NCBI GenBank assembly: GCA_902556205.1
Contig: CACDVH010000001.1
Location: 1 to 64,000, forward strand
Source of the DNA: an uncultured Gammaproteobacteria bacterium
Lineage (GTDB): Bacteria; Pseudomonadota; Gammaproteobacteria; PS1; Pseudothioglobaceae
Direction of reading: 5' to 3'
Length of the DNA stretch: 64,000 bases
The notes beneath the pieces are model-generated. The model did not search any database and was not told the origin of the DNA. It saw nothing but the letters and a program-made list of their open reading frames with translations. Position numbers and translations under genes: made by a program. Shown here piece after piece: positions 61,585 to 64,000 of the stretch. Each line of letters starts with the position of its first letter. The first letter of the stretch is position 1.

Positions 61585-62808
61585 ATGAAAAATAATCAAA
61601 GCTGGATAGACCAAAGATTTCCTCTTTCAAAGGTTTGGAATGAGCATTTAGCAGAATATTACACACCTAGAAACTTTAACTTCTGGTATTTCTTTGGGGG
61701 GCTTGCTGTGCTTATGCTCGGCATGCAACTTATTACAGGAATATTTTTAACGATGTACTACAAGCCAGACGCTGCTAACGCATTTGCCTCTGTAGAATAT
61801 ATTATGAGGGACATAGAATGGGGCTGGTTAATTCGCTATCTTCACTCTACTGGTGCTTCCGCATTTTTTGTAATTATTTATCTCCACATGTTTAGAGCTC
61901 TTCTATACGGCTCTTATAAGGGCCCAAGAGAATTTCTGTGGATTTTAGGTATGCTTCTCTACGTTTTGCTCGCTGCAGAGGCATTTTTTGGATATGTCCT
62001 ACCTTGGGGGCAAATGTCTTTTTGGGGTGCTCAAGTAATTATCTCTCTATTTGGCTCTGTGCCACTTATTGGTCCTGACCTACTGGTATGGATCCTGGGC
62101 GACTATGCTGTTGGAGACGCCACACTTAATCGCTTTTTCTCTCTTCATGTTATTGTATTGCCTCTGCTTTTAGTAGTTCTGGTTTTTCTTCACTTGGTTG
62201 CACTTCATCATGTTGGCTCTAACAATCCTGACGGAATCGAAATTAAAGAAAACAAAGATAAAGATGGTATCCCTAAGGATGGAATTCCTTTTCACCCCTA
62301 CTTTACAATCAAAGATAGTATGGTCGTTGTCGGCTTCATATGGATTCTATGTGCTGTAATATTCTATGCCCCCGCCCTCAATGGTTACTTCTTAGAGCAT
62401 GCTAACTTTGTCGAAGCAAACCCCCTTAAAACACCTGAGCACATTGCTCCTGTGTGGTACTTAACTCCCTTTTATTCAGTTTTACGAGCTATACCGCCAA
62501 TGTTTGGATCTCAATTTCCAGGCGTCTTGGCCATGTTTGCTGCAATTCTTATCTTTTTTGCATTGCCGTGGCTTGACCGGAGTCCAGTTAAATCAATACG
62601 CTACAGAAGCCCAATCTATAAATGGGCTCTTGGTATTTTTGTTGTGAGCTTTGTTATGCTTGGTTGGTTGGGACTCAAGCCTGTAACGCCAACCTATGCT
62701 TTACTTGGTAGAATTGCAACGGCGCTTTACTTTGCCTATTTCATATTAATGCCTTGGTACACTTCAATTGGAAAAACAAAAGAAGTGCCAACAAGAGTGA
62801 CGGAGTAA
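61585..62808 (+). CDS. petB: Cytochrome b of the bc1 complex
   Basis: Eight-helix quinone-oxidising subunit, 407 residues. Haem histidines in RYLHSTGASAFFVIIYLHMFRALLYG and FSLHVIVLPLLLVVLVFLHLVALHHVG; the Qo-site PEWY equivalent appears as APVWYLTPFY. The sequence is full length and not split into b6 and subunit IV. A TTG at 61576 gives three extra residues; the ATG at 61585 is preferred. Confidence 0.96.
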   Translation: MKNNQSWIDQRFPLSKVWNEHLAEYYTPRNFNFWYFFGGLAVLMLGMQLITGIFLTMYYKPDAANAFASVEYIMRDIEWGWLIRYLHSTGASAFFVIIYLHMFRALLYGSYKGPREFLWILGMLLYVLLAAEAFFGYVLPWGQMSFWGAQVIISLFGSVPLIGPDLLVWILGDYAVGDATLNRFFSLHVIVLPLLLVVLVFLHLVALHHVGSNNPDGIEIKENKDKDGIPKDGIPFHPYFTIKDSMVVVGFIWILCAVIFYAPALNGYFLEHANFVEANPLKTPEHIAPVWYLTPFYSVLRAIPPMFGSQFPGVLAMFAAILIFFALPWLDRSPVKSIRYRSPIYKWALGIFVVSFVMLGWLGLKPVTPTYALLGRIATALYFAYFILMPWYTSIGKTKEVPTRVTE

Positions 62809-62811
62809 CCC

Positions 62812-63498
62812 ATGAAAAATTTAAAATCTCTAGCTCTTGTAATTTCTTTAGTTCCGCTCTCATTCAGTGTCTTTGCAGCAGGTGGAAAGGTTCATCTTGA
62901 CCATGCAGACACAGACATCATGGACAGGGCCTCTCTTCAAAATGGAGCTAAACTTTTCATGAATTATTGCTCTGGGTGCCATGCAATAAGCTTTATGCGC
63001 TACAACAGAATAGGTGCTGATCTCGGCTTATCAGATGAGTTAATTACAGAAAACCTTATGTTTGCTGGAAGTAAGCCAGGCGAAACCATGGTTACTGCGA
63101 TGCCAGAAGGGGCTGCATCTAAATGGTTTGGAGGAGTTCCGCCAGATCTTTCTCTAGTTGCAAGATCAAAAGGAACAGACTGGATTTATACCTATCTAAG
63201 AAGCTTTTATAATGATGAGGCAAGAATCTTTGGGGTCAACAACAAGGTTCTAGTTAATGCGTCAATGCCTGATGTGCTTTGGTCACTTAGAGAAGCTCAA
63301 TCTGAAGCTGAATTCGACAACAGTGTTCGTGATATTACAAACTTTTTAGACTACGTAGGCGAGCCAGCAAAGCTCATACGCTTACAGCTTGGCAAATGGG
63401 TGCTCTTGTTTTTAGGCGTCTTATTTGTTCTTACTTATATGCTTAAAAAGGAATACTGGAAAGACGTCAAGTATGGCGTTTGGAGACGTCGCGATTAA
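62812..63498 (+). CDS. petC: Cytochrome c1
   Basis: Haem c1 subunit, 228 residues. Signal peptide at 1-22 (VFA), haem motif CSGCH at residues 53-57, distal Met in MPEGAASKWFGG or MPDVLW, and a C-terminal membrane anchor (about 196-217). The upstream PPDLSLVARSKG is a family landmark. It is 3 bp after petB. Confidence 0.95.
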   Translation: MKNLKSLALVISLVPLSFSVFAAGGKVHLDHADTDIMDRASLQNGAKLFMNYCSGCHAISFMRYNRIGADLGLSDELITENLMFAGSKPGETMVTAMPEGAASKWFGGVPPDLSLVARSKGTDWIYTYLRSFYNDEARIFGVNNKVLVNASMPDVLWSLREAQSEAEFDNSVRDITNFLDYVGEPAKLIRLQLGKWVLLFLGVLFVLTYMLKKEYWKDVKYGVWRRRD

Positions 63499-63570
63499 TT
63501 TCTGATACAATCTTTCAACGCCTCCGTCAAGCAAAGCGCTGACTTGGCAATAACTTAACTGGTAAAAACT

Positions 63571-64000
63571 ATGCTATCAAAACCCAATCCCGCTTCAACC
63601 ACTCTATACTCTGCTTCACAAGAGCTTGAGTCTCATGCGGTAAGATTTATTATGGCGCACAAGTCAATCGAAAGAGAGGTTGTAGAGGTAAGCTTTGAAG
63701 AAATGCCCGAAGAGGTTTTAGAACTCAACCCATGTGAAACACTGCCTACTCTTTTTGACAGAGGCATGGTTCTTTATGACCTGTCAGTCATCATGGAATA
63801 TCTTGATGAGCGATTCCCGTTCCCCCCCCTTTTGCCCGTTGATCCAATTGAAAAAGCTGAAAAACGTCTTTTGATCTATCGTTTTACAAGGGCAGATGGC
63901 TGCTGGTATGAACTGGTTAACACAATTCTTAATGGAAACAAAAAAGAGGCAGACGCAGCAAGAAAAACATTAAATGGAAACCTGTTAGAGCTGCTCCCTC
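63571..64000 (+). CDS. sspA: Stringent starvation protein A (GST fold), truncated by window end
   Basis: The first 143 residues of a glutathione S-transferase-like protein: LYSASQELESHAVRFIMAHKSI, FEEMPEEVLELNPCETLPTLFDRG, and YLDERFPFPPLLPVDP. These match SspA, a polymerase-associated factor. sspA after petABC is a conserved gammaproteobacterial order (petC-sspA-sspB). The gene continues beyond position 64000. Confidence 0.93.
   Translation, partial: MLSKPNPASTTLYSASQELESHAVRFIMAHKSIEREVVEVSFEEMPEEVLELNPCETLPTLFDRGMVLYDLSVIMEYLDERFPFPPLLPVDPIEKAEKRLLIYRFTRADGCWYELVNTILNGNKKEADAARKTLNGNLLELLP

Overview
The window looks like one contiguous piece of chromosome from a low-GC, streamlined marine gammaproteobacterium. 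The evidence is short intergenic gaps, many 1-4 bp gene overlaps, single tRNA genes between operons, and gammaproteobacterial gene orders: tRNA-fMet/rimP/nusA/infB/rbfA/truB, tesA divergent from ybbA-ybbP, rarA-crcB, uppS-cdsA-dxr, and secA divergent from a DUF721 gene. The DMSP-demethylase-type locus, aa3/caa3-type oxidase and bc1 complex indicate an aerobic bacterioplankton cell. The SUP05/Arctic96BD-19 (Thioglobus) group is a plausible home, but that placement is inference and needs a phylogeny.

Layout. 1-1100: a DsrE-like protein, a recombinase/phage-like helix-turn-helix ORF and elongator tRNA-Met, possibly the edge of an integration site. 1.2-8.3 kb: coaE, the ybbA-ybbP exporter divergent from tesA, a thioredoxin-like ferredoxin, rsmI, a BON-domain lipoprotein and rnhB. 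8.3-15.4 kb: purD and the translation/transcription operon headed by tRNA-fMet. 15.4-25.2 kb: gshB, a crcB gene broken by an amber codon, rarA, a lytic transglycosylase with ruvX, pyrB and ygfB, a small membrane protein, tRNA-Phe, trxB and ftsK. 25.3-31.8 kb: an unrecognised membrane protein and an Opp/Dpp-type peptide ABC transporter with a fused double ATPase. 31.9-36.1 kb: dmdA-like demethylase, OsmC protein, crotonase-fold protein and dmdB-like acyl-CoA ligase. 36.1-45.2 kb: tRNA-Thr and the complete cytochrome c oxidase biogenesis region (coxBAC, ctaG, SURF1, ctaA, ctaB, SCO and small membrane proteins). 45.2-56.8 kb: hisF, uppS-cdsA-dxr-M23 peptidase, purC, DUF2797, an aminotransferase, an unknown P-loop protein, metA, mutY and ribF. 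56.8-64 kb: pyrC, secA, a DciA-like gene, petABC and the start of sspA.

How it works together. The peptide ABC system could supply organic nitrogen and carbon. The dmd-type locus would demethylate DMSP to methylmercaptopropionate and load it onto CoA. The bc1 complex feeds a cytochrome-c-fused oxidase whose copper (SCO, Cox11), haem (ctaA, ctaB) and SURF1 maturation factors are all present.

No CRISPR array, insertion sequence, secondary-metabolite cluster or obvious defence system was seen. The most interesting points are: an incomplete DMSP pathway whose crotonase lacks both catalytic glutamates; -10 boxes sitting 6-10 nt before several start codons, suggesting leaderless mRNAs; a promoter that runs straight into a terminator ahead of the peptide-binding protein gene; the crcB nonsense codon; and several small or unknown membrane proteins in otherwise conserved operons.
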